Part shown: in pieces, positions 6,912 through 15,042 of the stretch
Numbering within the stretch: position 1 is the stretch's first letter
Layout of the letters: every line of letters begins with the position of its first letter
Position numbers and translations under genes: made by a program
The notes under the pieces: generated by a model
Database searches by the model: none
What the model saw: only the letters and a program-made list of their open reading frames with translations
What the model was told of the DNA's origin: nothing
NCBI GenBank assembly: GCA_022072515.1
Contig: JAJVHT010000125.1
Coordinates: forward strand, 1-36,231
DNA length: 36,231 nt
Source: a bacterium
GTDB taxonomy: Bacteria; Zhuqueibacterota; Zhuqueibacteria; Zhuqueibacterales; Zhuqueibacteraceae
Direction of reading: 5' to 3'

Positions 6912-8309
6912 ATGGAACTTCGATTTAAATATGGCGCGGAATGCCTGATGGGCGAACTCCCGGATTTTCTTGGCAAACGCATGAAAGGAAATTCGGGGCC
7001 ACAAATTTTTGAATCGCAGATCAAGCACATTGCCACGTTGCAAAAGCCGGCGGATATTGTAAACCAAGCTTTGGACCGAACGCTGGGATGCCATCCCTTC
7101 AACCAGATTTTTCGCGGCAGCCGCAATGTTTTGATCGTGATGCCTGATCCCGCCGAAGGGGCTGGCGCGGAGTTTTATCTGCCGTTGGTGCGGGAACGTT
7201 TAAACCGCTTGCATGTGCCGGATCAAGAAATTCGTATTCTGGTGACGGCAGGGGCAGACTCGTTGGGGCCACGCGTCCGCGCCACGCCTCCGCTTTCTTC
7301 CTGGGTTGGTGATGCGGTTCGCGTATTTTGGCATGACCCGCGTGATCACAAGTCGCTCGAATACGCCGGCTTAACGAAGCGCGGCACCCCGGTTTTTATC
7401 AATCGTTTGCTGCTGGAGACGGATGCCGTTTTGCTTTGTGGCAACGTGACGCATCATCCGTTTGCCGGATACGGCGGCGGCCCGCGGCTCATCGTGCCGG
7501 GCTGTGCCGGGGCAGAGACCATCCGCCGGCATTTTGCGCACGCGCTCGATGCTGAAATGCCGCAGGTGCAGGCGCGCTGCCGCGATGCCAGCGTCGAAGG
7601 CAATCCCCTGCAAGAAGACAGCCGCGAAGCCTTTCGTTTTATCACCGTCGATTTTTTGCTGCATACGGTTTTGAACGATCAGCAGCAAATCGTCGGCGCG
7701 GTGGCTGGCGAACCGCTGCAGGCCTTTGCTGCCGGCTGCAAGGCAATCGATAATATGTTTGCGTTGCCCATTCCCTCGCGAATGGCGGCATTGCCGGCAA
7801 CCCCGGAAGCCGGAGTGATGCTGGTTTTAGCAAGTTGTGGCGGGGCGCCGTATGATGACAATTTTCGCTCGGCGTATGCCACGCTGCATCGCGCAACGCA
7901 AACGCTGCGAACGGGCGGCGTCGTTATCTGGATGGCAGAATGCCCCGGGGGAATCGGCTCGCCCGCGCTGTCGAACTGGCTCAGCAGTTTAGAAAATTCC
8001 ATTCCCAACGCGGAAAACGAAACGCTGCTGTCCCCCTCGCCCGGGTTATCGCCGCACTTATTTCACCATCAACCGATTGATGAATTAGTGGCGCTGGCCA
8101 CGTTGCAGCGCACCCGCGAGTTTCGCATCATCATGGTCACCGCGCTTGAGGCCAGGCAGGTGCAGCGTCTCGGTTGCGTTCCGGCGCAATCTTTGCAGGA
8201 AGCGCTGGAAATAGCTAAAACCTGGTTGCCGGCGGCGCCGTCCGTTCCGGAGAATTTTTCTGCACTTTTGCTTTCCAATGGTACTTTGATACTACCGCAT
8301 TTGTCGTAA
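6912..8309 (+). CDS. LarA-family (lactate racemase-like) protein, degenerate active site
   Basis: Belongs to the nickel-pincer lactate racemase family (LarA/DUF2088). The overall order fits: N-terminal YGAECLMGELPD, then NVLIVMPDP, then GNVTHHPFAGYGGGPRLIVPG with a following RRHF. In LarA the last block carries a catalytic His and the Lys that binds the nickel-pincer cofactor (GG.K..PG). Here one or both His181/His182 remain, but the Lys position is Arg192. The usual DxTRP segment is replaced by DPAEGAGAE, and the GTHR block with the other catalytic His reads TAGADS. A canonical racemase reaction therefore looks unlikely. No larB, larC or larE is nearby. 465 aa is slightly longer than LarA. 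The ATG has no clear ribosome site. Confidence 0.75.
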   Translation: MELRFKYGAECLMGELPDFLGKRMKGNSGPQIFESQIKHIATLQKPADIVNQALDRTLGCHPFNQIFRGSRNVLIVMPDPAEGAGAEFYLPLVRERLNRLHVPDQEIRILVTAGADSLGPRVRATPPLSSWVGDAVRVFWHDPRDHKSLEYAGLTKRGTPVFINRLLLETDAVLLCGNVTHHPFAGYGGGPRLIVPGCAGAETIRRHFAHALDAEMPQVQARCRDASVEGNPLQEDSREAFRFITVDFLLHTVLNDQQQIVGAVAGEPLQAFAAGCKAIDNMFALPIPSRMAALPATPEAGVMLVLASCGGAPYDDNFRSAYATLHRATQTLRTGGVVIWMAECPGGIGSPALSNWLSSLENSIPNAENETLLSPSPGLSPHLFHHQPIDELVALATLQRTREFRIIMVTALEARQVQRLGCVPAQSLQEALEIAKTWLPAAPSVPENFSALLLSNGTLILPHLS

Positions 8310-8310
8310 C

Positions 8311-8352
8311 GCAGACGGCCCGTCTGCCATGAGGCGTATTCGCTGCCTCATG
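8311..8352. repeat. Two adjacent perfect hairpins
   Basis: GCAGACGG (8311-8318)/CCGTCTGC (8320-8327) and immediately CATGAGGC (8328-8335)/GCCTCATG (8345-8352). They lie just after the stop of the LarA-like gene. No T-tract follows, so they may stabilise the mRNA 3' end or be a short palindromic repeat. Confidence 0.5.
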
Positions 8353-8429
8353 ATTCAGTGCGTTGGAGGAGGAGGCTTTATCATTAGGAAGAATACCAAA
8401 GCGCTCCAACCCACTGAAGGGATTCAACC

Positions 8430-8990
8430 ATGCACTGCACCTCGGCAACGCCACGGCGTTGCCGGTCACGAGGGGAAGTATCGGCTTTTCTTTTGCTTGT
8501 GGTCTTTTTTACCGCGTTGGGGTGTGGCCTGCCGCCCCAACCGCGTTATCTCCACCGAACGATTCCTATTCAAACGCCAGGACTTTCAGCGGGCGATATT
8601 TTGCGTGCTCGTTTGATCGCCAGTCTTGATGCTTTTCGCCACACGCGCTACCGCACCGGCGGCACTGACCCGAACGGCGTCGATTGTTCCGGCCTGGTCA
8701 AAGCGGTGTTTGCCGAGGCGTATCGCGTCAACTTGCCGCACAACGCCGCGGCCATGTACAAGCTTGGCCAAGCCGTCAGCGAAAGTAGCTTGCAAACGGC
8801 TGATTTGGTCTTTTTTCAACGCCGCACGGCGAAAGGCGCGTGGATCAATCATGTCGGCATTTATTTGGCGGAGCGGCGTTTTGTCCATGCCACACTCAGC
8901 GCCGGCGTCATCATTTCGAGCCTCGATGAAACGCATTGGCGCCGCCGTTATGCCGGCGCGCGCCGTCCCGACCTGCTGAATCATTTTTAA
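8430..8990 (+). CDS. NlpC/P60 peptidoglycan endopeptidase, lipoprotein
   Basis: Cysteine peptidase of the NlpC/P60 family, which cuts the D-Glu-gamma-mDAP bond or related links in murein stem peptides. Seen: a basic start, hydrophobic stretch FLLLVVFFT and lipobox ALGC with Cys32; then the catalytic domain with DCSGLV (Cys86), NHVGIYL (His141) and FVHATLSAGV (His153). Length 186 aa is close to the Spr/MepS type, a single catalytic domain with no SH3 domain. ATG at 8430 is preceded by GAAGGG. It should sit on the periplasmic face of the envelope, where such enzymes help wall expansion or turnover. Confidence 0.88.
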   Translation: MHCTSATPRRCRSRGEVSAFLLLVVFFTALGCGLPPQPRYLHRTIPIQTPGLSAGDILRARLIASLDAFRHTRYRTGGTDPNGVDCSGLVKAVFAEAYRVNLPHNAAAMYKLGQAVSESSLQTADLVFFQRRTAKGAWINHVGIYLAERRFVHATLSAGVIISSLDETHWRRRYAGARRPDLLNHF

Positions 8991-9227
8991 AATGGAAACC
9001 GGCGCCGCAAGTCGCAAGGCCATCCTGAGGCTGCGCTTCGCGAATTCGCCCCAGCGCATTGCGCCCGGATAGCATTCGCACAGGACAAAGCGCGACTGTG
9101 CGAATTGAGATGGTGTCGGTGTAAAATTGAGGCTGGAATGATGACTTGCTTTTGAAATTGTTTGGTTGTAAATTATTTTTGCAAATGGTGTGTGGTTTTT
9201 CGTTTAAACTTGTGGAGAGGAGGAGTT

Positions 9228-10442
9228 ATGTCAAGCTCGGCCGCAAAAGGCCTGTTGTTGGATCTCGCCGAAGTGCAAAAAGCGCTCGTTGGCGAAAATC
9301 TCGACGGGTGGTTGATCTATGATTTTCATTATATCAACGCCGTGGCGGGGGCCTTGTTTGATTTTGGCGGACACATGGTCACGCGTCGCTGGTTTTATCT
9401 CATTCCGGCGACCGGCGCGCCGACGCTGCTTGGCCATAAAATTGAGCAGGCCAATTTTCCTCCCTTGCCGGGCCGGGTGGTTTATTACGCCGGTTGGCAG
9501 GAACTGCACCAATGCTTGCGCGATTTGCTCCAGAGCACCGGCAAGCCGAATCCGCGCTTGGCCATGGAATACTCGCCGATGAATGATGTGCCGACCGTGG
9601 CGTATGTCGACGCCGGCATGTTGGAACTGCTGCGTTCTTTTGGTGCGGATATCGTTTCATCGGCCAACCTCACGCAGCTCTTTCAAGCGCGCTGGGACGC
9701 CGAACAGCGGCAGAGCCATATTGCCGCCGCCCAAATTTTACATGCGACGCAACAAAAGGCTTTTAAGAAAATCGAAGCGGCGCTGCAAGCCAATCACTCA
9801 CTCACCGAATACGACGTCCAGCAATTTATGATGGGGGAAATTCGTGCGGCGGGCGCGACGAGCGAAGACGCACCGATCGTTGCAGTGAATGCGAATGCGA
9901 GCAACCCGCACTATGCGCCGACCGCGCAGGAGCACAGCCCGATCCGCAAAGGCGACGTTATCCTGCTCGATCTGTGGTGCAAAATGAACACGCCGCGCGC
10001 CGTTTATGCCGACATCACGTGGATGGGCTATGCCGGAACCACCGTGCCGCCGGAAGTCCAAAAAGCCTTTAAGACCGTTATTGATGGACGCGACAGCGCC
10101 GTGAATTTTTTGCGTCAGCAATTTGCCGCCGGACAAGTCGTACCGGGTTATCGCGTCGATGAAGTTGTGCGCCAGCATATCACCGCCGCCGGTTACGGCC
10201 AATATTTTTTTCATCGCACCGGCCACAGCATCGGCACGACGGTGCACGGCAACGGCGTGAACATGGACAGCTATGAAACACGCGATTCCCGTCACATCAT
10301 TCCGGGACTGGCGTTCTCCATTGAGCCGGGCATCTATTTGCCGAAATTTGGCGTACGCACGGAGATTGATGTTTATTTCGGCGCGAACGGACCAGAAGTG
10401 CACACGCCGCCGCAGACAGAGTTGGTGAAGCTCGCGGTGTGA
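9228..10442 (+). CDS. M24B peptidase, Xaa-Pro aminopeptidase-like
   Basis: Creatinase-type N-terminal domain (about 1-165) and a pita-bread metallopeptidase domain (about 175-404). The dinuclear metal ligands are all visible: Asp248 (LLDLW), Asp262 (YADITW), His333 (HRTGHSIG), Glu366 (SIEPGIY) and Glu379 (RTEIDVY). Predicted to remove N-terminal residues preceding proline in the cytoplasm; prolidase activity cannot be excluded. The start ATG at 9228 follows GGAGAGGAGGAGTT, an excellent ribosome site; an in-frame upstream start at 9162 would add a Cys-rich, unrelated leader and is rejected. Confidence 0.88.
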   Translation: MSSSAAKGLLLDLAEVQKALVGENLDGWLIYDFHYINAVAGALFDFGGHMVTRRWFYLIPATGAPTLLGHKIEQANFPPLPGRVVYYAGWQELHQCLRDLLQSTGKPNPRLAMEYSPMNDVPTVAYVDAGMLELLRSFGADIVSSANLTQLFQARWDAEQRQSHIAAAQILHATQQKAFKKIEAALQANHSLTEYDVQQFMMGEIRAAGATSEDAPIVAVNANASNPHYAPTAQEHSPIRKGDVILLDLWCKMNTPRAVYADITWMGYAGTTVPPEVQKAFKTVIDGRDSAVNFLRQQFAAGQVVPGYRVDEVVRQHITAAGYGQYFFHRTGHSIGTTVHGNGVNMDSYETRDSRHIIPGLAFSIEPGIYLPKFGVRTEIDVYFGANGPEVHTPPQTELVKLAV

Positions 10443-10487
10443 GTATTCCCATAACGAATAACCCCGATTTTCTAAAATTTTTCGTAA

Positions 10488-11909
10488 ATGATCGACCTCA
10501 AAAAGGGCGCCGAGCTTGAACTGGATGTCGAGTCTTTGGCTTTTGGCACCAAAGGCGTGGCACGGCTGAATGGCTATGTGATTTTTGTCGAAGAAGCTCT
10601 GCCCGGCCAGCGCGTGCGCGCGCAGATATTCAAAAAGAAAAAAGGCTACGCCGAAGCCCGCCCGCTGGCAGTCATTCAACAATCGCCGCATTTTGTCGAA
10701 CCGCGTTGCCGTCATTTTGCGGATTGCGGCGGCTGTCTGCTGCAAAACCTTGATTATTCCGTTCAATTGGCGGCCAAGCAACAGCAGATTCACGAGTTGC
10801 TCGAACATATCGGTGGAATGGACGCGCCACCGGTGTTGCCCGTCATCGGCTCGCCGCAGATTTTTTTCTATCGCAATAAAATGGAGTTTTCGTTTTCCCG
10901 CCAGCGCTGGTTGACGCGCGATGAAATTGCGCGGAATGAAATCACCCACCCCAAAAGTTTTGCGCTCGGCTTGCACGCCCGCAATCGCTACGACAAAACG
11001 CTGCGCATCGAAGAGTGCCATCTGCAATCGCCGTTGAGCAATCAAATTCTCGCCGTGATTCGCGCTTTTACGGAAAAACATCCGCTGCTGCCCTACACGA
11101 CATTCGGCCACGCCGGATTTTGGCGTTTTGTGGTGATTCGCGAAGGCAAAAAGACCAACGAGGTGATGGTGAATCTTGTCACCGCCGAGGCGCCGGAGGG
11201 CCGCGACGCCGTGCAACAACTGGCGGCCAACTTGACTGCCGCCTTGCCGGCCATCACGACCATCGTGCACAATATCAATCGCTCCAAAGCGCAAATCGCC
11301 GTCGGCGAAGAGGAAAGCGTTTTGCACGGCCCGGGTTATATTCGCGAGCATATCGGCCCGTTTGTGTTTCAAATCTCCGCCAATTCATTTTTTCAGACGA
11401 ACACCGCCGGCGCCGAGAAACTTTACGCCGTGGCGCGCGAATTTGCCGGCCTCACCGGCCAGGAAATTGTTTATGATCTTTATTGCGGCGCCGGCACGAT
11501 TTCCATTTTTGTCGCGCCACAGGCAAAGCAAGTGGTCGGCTTCGAGATCGTGCCGCAGGCGATTCACGATGCCGGCGTCAATTGCCGTTTGAACAACATC
11601 ACCAATTGCGCGTTTGTGCGCGGGGATTTAAAAGATGAACTGGCGCAAGTGCCGCTCATTACGCGCCGCTGGGGTCAGCCGGACGTGGTGATCATCGACC
11701 CGCCCCGCGCCGGCATGCATCCGAAAGTCTTGCAAAAAATCATCGAATTGGCGCCCCGGCGTATTGTGTATGTTTCGTGCAATCCCAGCACCTTCGCGCG
11801 GGACGTCAAAGAATTGTCGTTGCGGGGTTACGGTTTGACCAAAGCGCAGCCGGTCGATATGTTTCCGCATACGAGCCACATCGAAGTCGTGGGAGTCTTG
11901 GAAAAATGA
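10488..11909 (+). CDS. rlmD: 23S rRNA (uracil-5-)-methyltransferase, RlmD/RumA type
   Basis: SAM-dependent RNA m5U methyltransferase of the TrmA/RumA family. An N-terminal TRAM domain (about 1-60) is followed by a 4Fe-4S site: Cys74, Cys80, Cys83 (CRHFADCGGC) and Cys177 (EECHLQ). The Rossmann domain has FFQTNT, YDLYCGAGTISIF, VIIDPPRAGMH and VYVSCNPSTFARD with catalytic Cys431, and ends DMFPHTSHIEVV. The iron-sulfur site and TRAM domain favour a 23S rRNA target (U1939 or U747 in E. coli numbering) over tRNA U54. Its stop codon overlaps the start of the next gene (ATGA), so the two are translationally coupled. Confidence 0.88.
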   Translation: MIDLKKGAELELDVESLAFGTKGVARLNGYVIFVEEALPGQRVRAQIFKKKKGYAEARPLAVIQQSPHFVEPRCRHFADCGGCLLQNLDYSVQLAAKQQQIHELLEHIGGMDAPPVLPVIGSPQIFFYRNKMEFSFSRQRWLTRDEIARNEITHPKSFALGLHARNRYDKTLRIEECHLQSPLSNQILAVIRAFTEKHPLLPYTTFGHAGFWRFVVIREGKKTNEVMVNLVTAEAPEGRDAVQQLAANLTAALPAITTIVHNINRSKAQIAVGEEESVLHGPGYIREHIGPFVFQISANSFFQTNTAGAEKLYAVAREFAGLTGQEIVYDLYCGAGTISIFVAPQAKQVVGFEIVPQAIHDAGVNCRLNNITNCAFVRGDLKDELAQVPLITRRWGQPDVVIIDPPRAGMHPKVLQKIIELAPRRIVYVSCNPSTFARDVKELSLRGYGLTKAQPVDMFPHTSHIEVVGVLEK

Positions 11910-12727
11910 ACGTCATGCCTCCGCCCAAATTTTTGCACCGCGCCGTCGTTTTTATGTTGGCTGTTTCGTTGGGAGGAATGCACAGCTCCTGTTCGCTGGC
12001 GCAGGATGCCGGCGCGGTGCGGATGAAAGTGCATTCATTGCAGGCCAGCATGGGCAGCAATGAAATCGCCGTGCTGCTGACCGACGAAAACCGGCAAAGA
12101 TTTCTGCCGATCTCGGTGGGCGGCGATCAGGCGTTGTCGATTCAACTGGGCCGCGATGGCCGCACCGCCAAACGGCCGCTGACGCATGATTTAATTGCCA
12201 ATATTTTCAAATCGCTCAACGTCGAAGTCGAGCGCATCACCATCACCGATTTGCGCGAAGGCGTTTATTACGCCGAAATTGCGCTGCGGCAAAACGGCCG
12301 TACCTATCAGATCGATTCCCGGCCGAGCGATGCCATCGCCTTGTCGTTGCGTGTCAATGCGCCGATTTTTGCGATGCCGCATTTGCTCAAGCCGATGACG
12401 GATTGGCGGGAAGATGAGGAGGCACCCACGCCATCGCCGACGGAGTTCACGAGCTGGGGTATGAAAATTCAGCCGCTGACCGAAGCCTTGGCCGAATTTT
12501 TCGGACGCCGCGAGGGCGTGTTGGTCGCCGATGTGTTTGAAAAAAGTGCGGCAGCGGAAAGCGGCATCCGCGCCGGTGATATCGTGTTGCGTCTGGATAA
12601 ACAAGAAATTCCCGATCTGGACACTTTTTTGAAAGTGATTGCTGCCAGGAAAGATAGCAATCGCGTTGAGGTGGGGATTTTGCGGGGGGATCAGAATTTA
12701 GAATTCGTGATTCAGGATCATAATTAA
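11906..12727 (+). CDS. Exported DUF151 (bifunctional nuclease-like) plus PDZ protein
   Basis: 273 aa. An N-terminal signal peptide (AVVFMLAVSLGG, cleavage perhaps near SLAQDA) precedes a DUF151/BFN domain at about 35-155, recognised by GSNEIAVLLTDENRQRFLPI, DLIANIFKSLNVEVERI and SRPSDAIALSLRVNAPIFA. A PDZ domain follows at about 180-270 (GVLVADVFEKSAAAESGIRAGDIVLRLD is the core). DUF151 proteins are usually cytoplasmic and single-domain or joined to UVR. Export and a PDZ domain suggest an envelope role, possibly as an adaptor; function not known. The ATG overlaps the rlmD stop by four bases. An earlier in-frame start inside rlmD is rejected. Confidence 0.82.
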   Translation: MNVMPPPKFLHRAVVFMLAVSLGGMHSSCSLAQDAGAVRMKVHSLQASMGSNEIAVLLTDENRQRFLPISVGGDQALSIQLGRDGRTAKRPLTHDLIANIFKSLNVEVERITITDLREGVYYAEIALRQNGRTYQIDSRPSDAIALSLRVNAPIFAMPHLLKPMTDWREDEEAPTPSPTEFTSWGMKIQPLTEALAEFFGRREGVLVADVFEKSAAAESGIRAGDIVLRLDKQEIPDLDTFLKVIAARKDSNRVEVGILRGDQNLEFVIQDHN

Positions 12728-12856
12728 TTGAGGGCGCATTTTATTGTGACGGGGCGCAAAGCTGCAAAAAATTGTTAGGATGCTGCCAATACGGATTTAC
12801 GCTGATTTTTAGCAAGTGGTTTTAATTTAGCAGTTGAGGGGATGAGTTTCAGCAAA

Positions 12857-13882
12857 CTATACCACTTCTACTGTTTTGGTGATTTTAAACGACTGCAGAT
12901 CAATAAATTTTCCGTTTCGCAGCAGTGTCAAGAACAACAGCGTCGCCAGCCCCACCGGCAGAGTGAAAGTCAGCACCCGCCACGCTCCCACCAGCAATCC
13001 CAGCAAATCTTCCGGCAGCAACGAGCGATAGAAAAAGAGAAAAGCCAATTCCGCGCCGCCGGTGCCGCCGGGCGAAGGCACGAGTTTCATGAGCATGAAC
13101 ACCAGCCATTGTGAGGCGAAGAAATTGAACGGATCAACGTAGTGATGCAAGCCCATGAGCAGCACCGTCAACATGCTGAAACGGCACGCCCAATGCACGC
13201 CGGAGAGAAAAACCGTGACGATAAACCGCCAGCGTCCCTGCGCGATCATGAGACGAAACGTTTGTTTAGCCAGACCGGCTTGATGGCGAAATTTTTCGGA
13301 CCAGCCGTTCACCCGTGCTTTAAAAGCCGGGGGCAACAATTTCCACACGCTGCGGCCGGTGAGATAGAGCGTCGCCGCGACCACGACAAAGATGGCGACA
13401 CTGCGGCTATTGACCCAATCACGTTGTTGCAGCATCTGCAAGATTTTGTGCACCACGCTGTCATCCGCCGCCGGCGAAAACAGCAGGGCGATGGGCAAGG
13501 CCAGAACAAAAAAGACGGTGTCTTCGAGCGCATTGAGCGCCATGATCGAGCTGGCCACGCCCGGGGCGATACCGCGCGAGATCATCCAGCCCAATTTCGC
13601 GCCGCTGCCGCCGATGGCTGCCGGCGACATGGCCGAGGCCATTTCGGTCGCGAGCGTCATGCGAAACACGTCAGCGAAGCGCTCGCGTTTATCAAGAAAG
13701 CGCAGCCAAATTTGCACGCGAAATGTATCGGCCAGCCACGGCAAAATCACCATGCCGGCCAGCGCCAAAATGCAGAGAAAGGGAAAGTGGCTGAAGGCGC
13801 TCAACGCCGAGCTGTCGACGGTGAATGCCGAATAAGCCACGCTGATCAACAAACCAAGACTGAGGATAAAGATAAGGCGCAT
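12857..13882 (-). CDS. LPG-synthase-type (UPF0104) polytopic membrane protein
   Basis: Family of the transmembrane region of lysylphosphatidylglycerol synthase (MprF flippase-like, AglD-like). Seen: about eight hydrophobic segments, the family motifs MSPAAIGGSGAK and KLVPSPGGTGGAE, and the absence of the soluble aminoacyl transferase domain. 341 aa is the usual length of the stand-alone form. These proteins are thought to flip or bind lipid-linked substrates; the substrate here is unknown. It is the last gene of the minus-strand run but is separated from the R3H gene by 428 bp, so it likely has its own promoter. The ATG at 13882 has no strong ribosome site. Confidence 0.8.
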   Translation of the reverse strand: MRLIFILSLGLLISVAYSAFTVDSSALSAFSHFPFLCILALAGMVILPWLADTFRVQIWLRFLDKRERFADVFRMTLATEMASAMSPAAIGGSGAKLGWMISRGIAPGVASSIMALNALEDTVFFVLALPIALLFSPAADDSVVHKILQMLQQRDWVNSRSVAIFVVVAATLYLTGRSVWKLLPPAFKARVNGWSEKFRHQAGLAKQTFRLMIAQGRWRFIVTVFLSGVHWACRFSMLTVLLMGLHHYVDPFNFFASQWLVFMLMKLVPSPGGTGGAELAFLFFYRSLLPEDLLGLLVGAWRVLTFTLPVGLATLLFLTLLRNGKFIDLQSFKITKTVEVV

Positions 13883-14310
13883 GTTCTATAAAAAAAACGT
13901 GAAGTCAGGAACAAAACTTGGGCTGCGAATGAATGTTTGTTCTTTTGTGTCTATCGGATCAAATCTTTGAAAAATAGTCGGCGCAAGCAGTTCGGGTACA
14001 TTGTTTTTTATAGTACACAAAACACGTTGAGGTGCGTAGGCCGAGTGGCGGAAATTTTTCAGTCGCCGTCCAGTTTTGGGCAACCTGTCTCAAAACAACG
14101 CAACGTACAAGCTTCTGTGCGGCGTACGTAGCTAAACTTATGCAATCACCGTGCCGCCGCAGAAGCTGTTGCTAAATCATGGGAGGGAATAGGGGGCAGT
14201 CGGAGGGGATAACACAAAAAAAGATTGGTGAACTCTGGTTGCTGGATTCTATCAGAAAGTTATGAAATGCCCAGCAACCAGGCTGCGTCCATAGAAAATG
14301 AGCAAACCAC
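13883..14310. other. Intergenic region with two long inverted repeats
   Basis: 428 bp without a convincing ORF. GCTTCTG and CGGCG (14111-14124, with a two-base bulge) pair with CGCCGCAGAAGC (14155-14166). CTGGTTGCTGG (14235-14245) pairs perfectly over 11 bp with CCAGCAACCAG (14271-14281). On the minus strand the second hairpin follows the R3H stop by about 30 bp, and a run of seven T comes 12 bases after it, so it may terminate that transcript. TATAAA near 14010 on the minus strand could be a -10 box for the membrane-protein gene. Confidence 0.45.
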
Positions 14311-14994
14311 CTACATCAGTTTGATTTTTTTGATAATCTTTTTCAATCCCCTCCCGAATTTTTTCGGTTGAATGCAAATGTGCCGTTCCGCGCCCTCGCC
14401 TTCGGAATAGGATTCGATGCTGTCGATTTCTTTCAAAACGTTGTGCACGATGAAACGCTCGTAACTGCCCATCGGCGGCAGCGCCACAGCGTTATCGGTG
14501 TCGACCGCTTGCTTGGCTTGCGCTTCCGCGAATTTTTTTAAGTTGGCCACCGGAAAAACCCACAACACATGCACCTCGTCGTCGCCGCGATAGGTTTTGG
14601 TTTCAAACGCCGGTTTGAGGCGGTCAAAATAGCGATGCACTTGCTTGCGTTCGAAGGCGTTCAAATTGGGCAGTGCCACGGGCTGGGTTGAGTCGGTCAA
14701 TTTCTGTTCGGTTTCGTGAATGAGCGCAGTGATGCGCGGATCGTCCTCCGTCCGTTCAAAACTGCCTTCACCCGACGGCCGATAGCGTCCCGGCCTTCTT
14801 TCTTGCCGTCCGCCGCGCCGGTCATCGCCGCGGCCCCGTCCGTCTCGGCGCGGTCCGCGATCAAAACGTTTGCGCTCGTGATGGCCGCCATGACCATGTT
14901 CGGTGCGGTGGGACTCGCTGCTGGAAGAATTTTGGGGTTCGTGCGAATGGAATTCTTCTGTTGATGCTCCGCCTTGCTCTCTCTCGTCGATCAT
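14311..14994 (-). CDS. Tandem R3H-domain nucleic-acid-binding protein with RG-rich region
   Basis: 227 aa. Residues 1-80 are disordered and rich in Arg, Gly, His and Asp (RKRFDRGPRRDGRGRGDD and similar). Two related R3H units follow: LPNLNAFERKQVH (109-121, Arg116-His120) and LPPMGSYERFIVH (172-184, Arg180-His184). The second, ending in SYSEGEGAERHICI, is close to the R3H of Jag/KhpB. The C-terminus is basic (GRGLKKIIKKIKLM). R3H domains bind single-stranded RNA or DNA, and the RG-rich tail supports RNA binding. The internal duplication of the R3H motif is unusual. The ATG at 14994 has AAGAGG upstream. Lies downstream of mpl. Confidence 0.8.
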   Translation of the reverse strand: MIDEREQGGASTEEFHSHEPQNSSSSESHRTEHGHGGHHERKRFDRGPRRDGRGRGDDRRGGRQERRPGRYRPSGEGSFERTEDDPRITALIHETEQKLTDSTQPVALPNLNAFERKQVHRYFDRLKPAFETKTYRGDDEVHVLWVFPVANLKKFAEAQAKQAVDTDNAVALPPMGSYERFIVHNVLKEIDSIESYSEGEGAERHICIQPKKFGRGLKKIIKKIKLM

Positions 14995-15042
14995 GTTTTT
15001 CCTCTTGGCAATTATTTTCCTCGCGAGACGGCGCCGGCAGGG

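Noticed and set aside
9162..9227. 22-residue N-terminal extension of the M24 peptidase
   Set aside because: A GGAGAGGAGGAG ribosome site sits just before the ATG at 9228, and the extension is unlike family members.
9798..11372. 524-aa open frame on the minus strand across the M24 and RlmD genes
   Set aside because: It runs through two clearly coding genes and encodes no known motif; a product of codon bias.
14030..14065. tRNA-like string GGCCGAGTGGCGGAA
   Set aside because: Resembles the D-arm of a tRNA-Leu or tRNA-Ser, but no matching acceptor stem, anticodon arm or TpsiC sequence follows on this strand.
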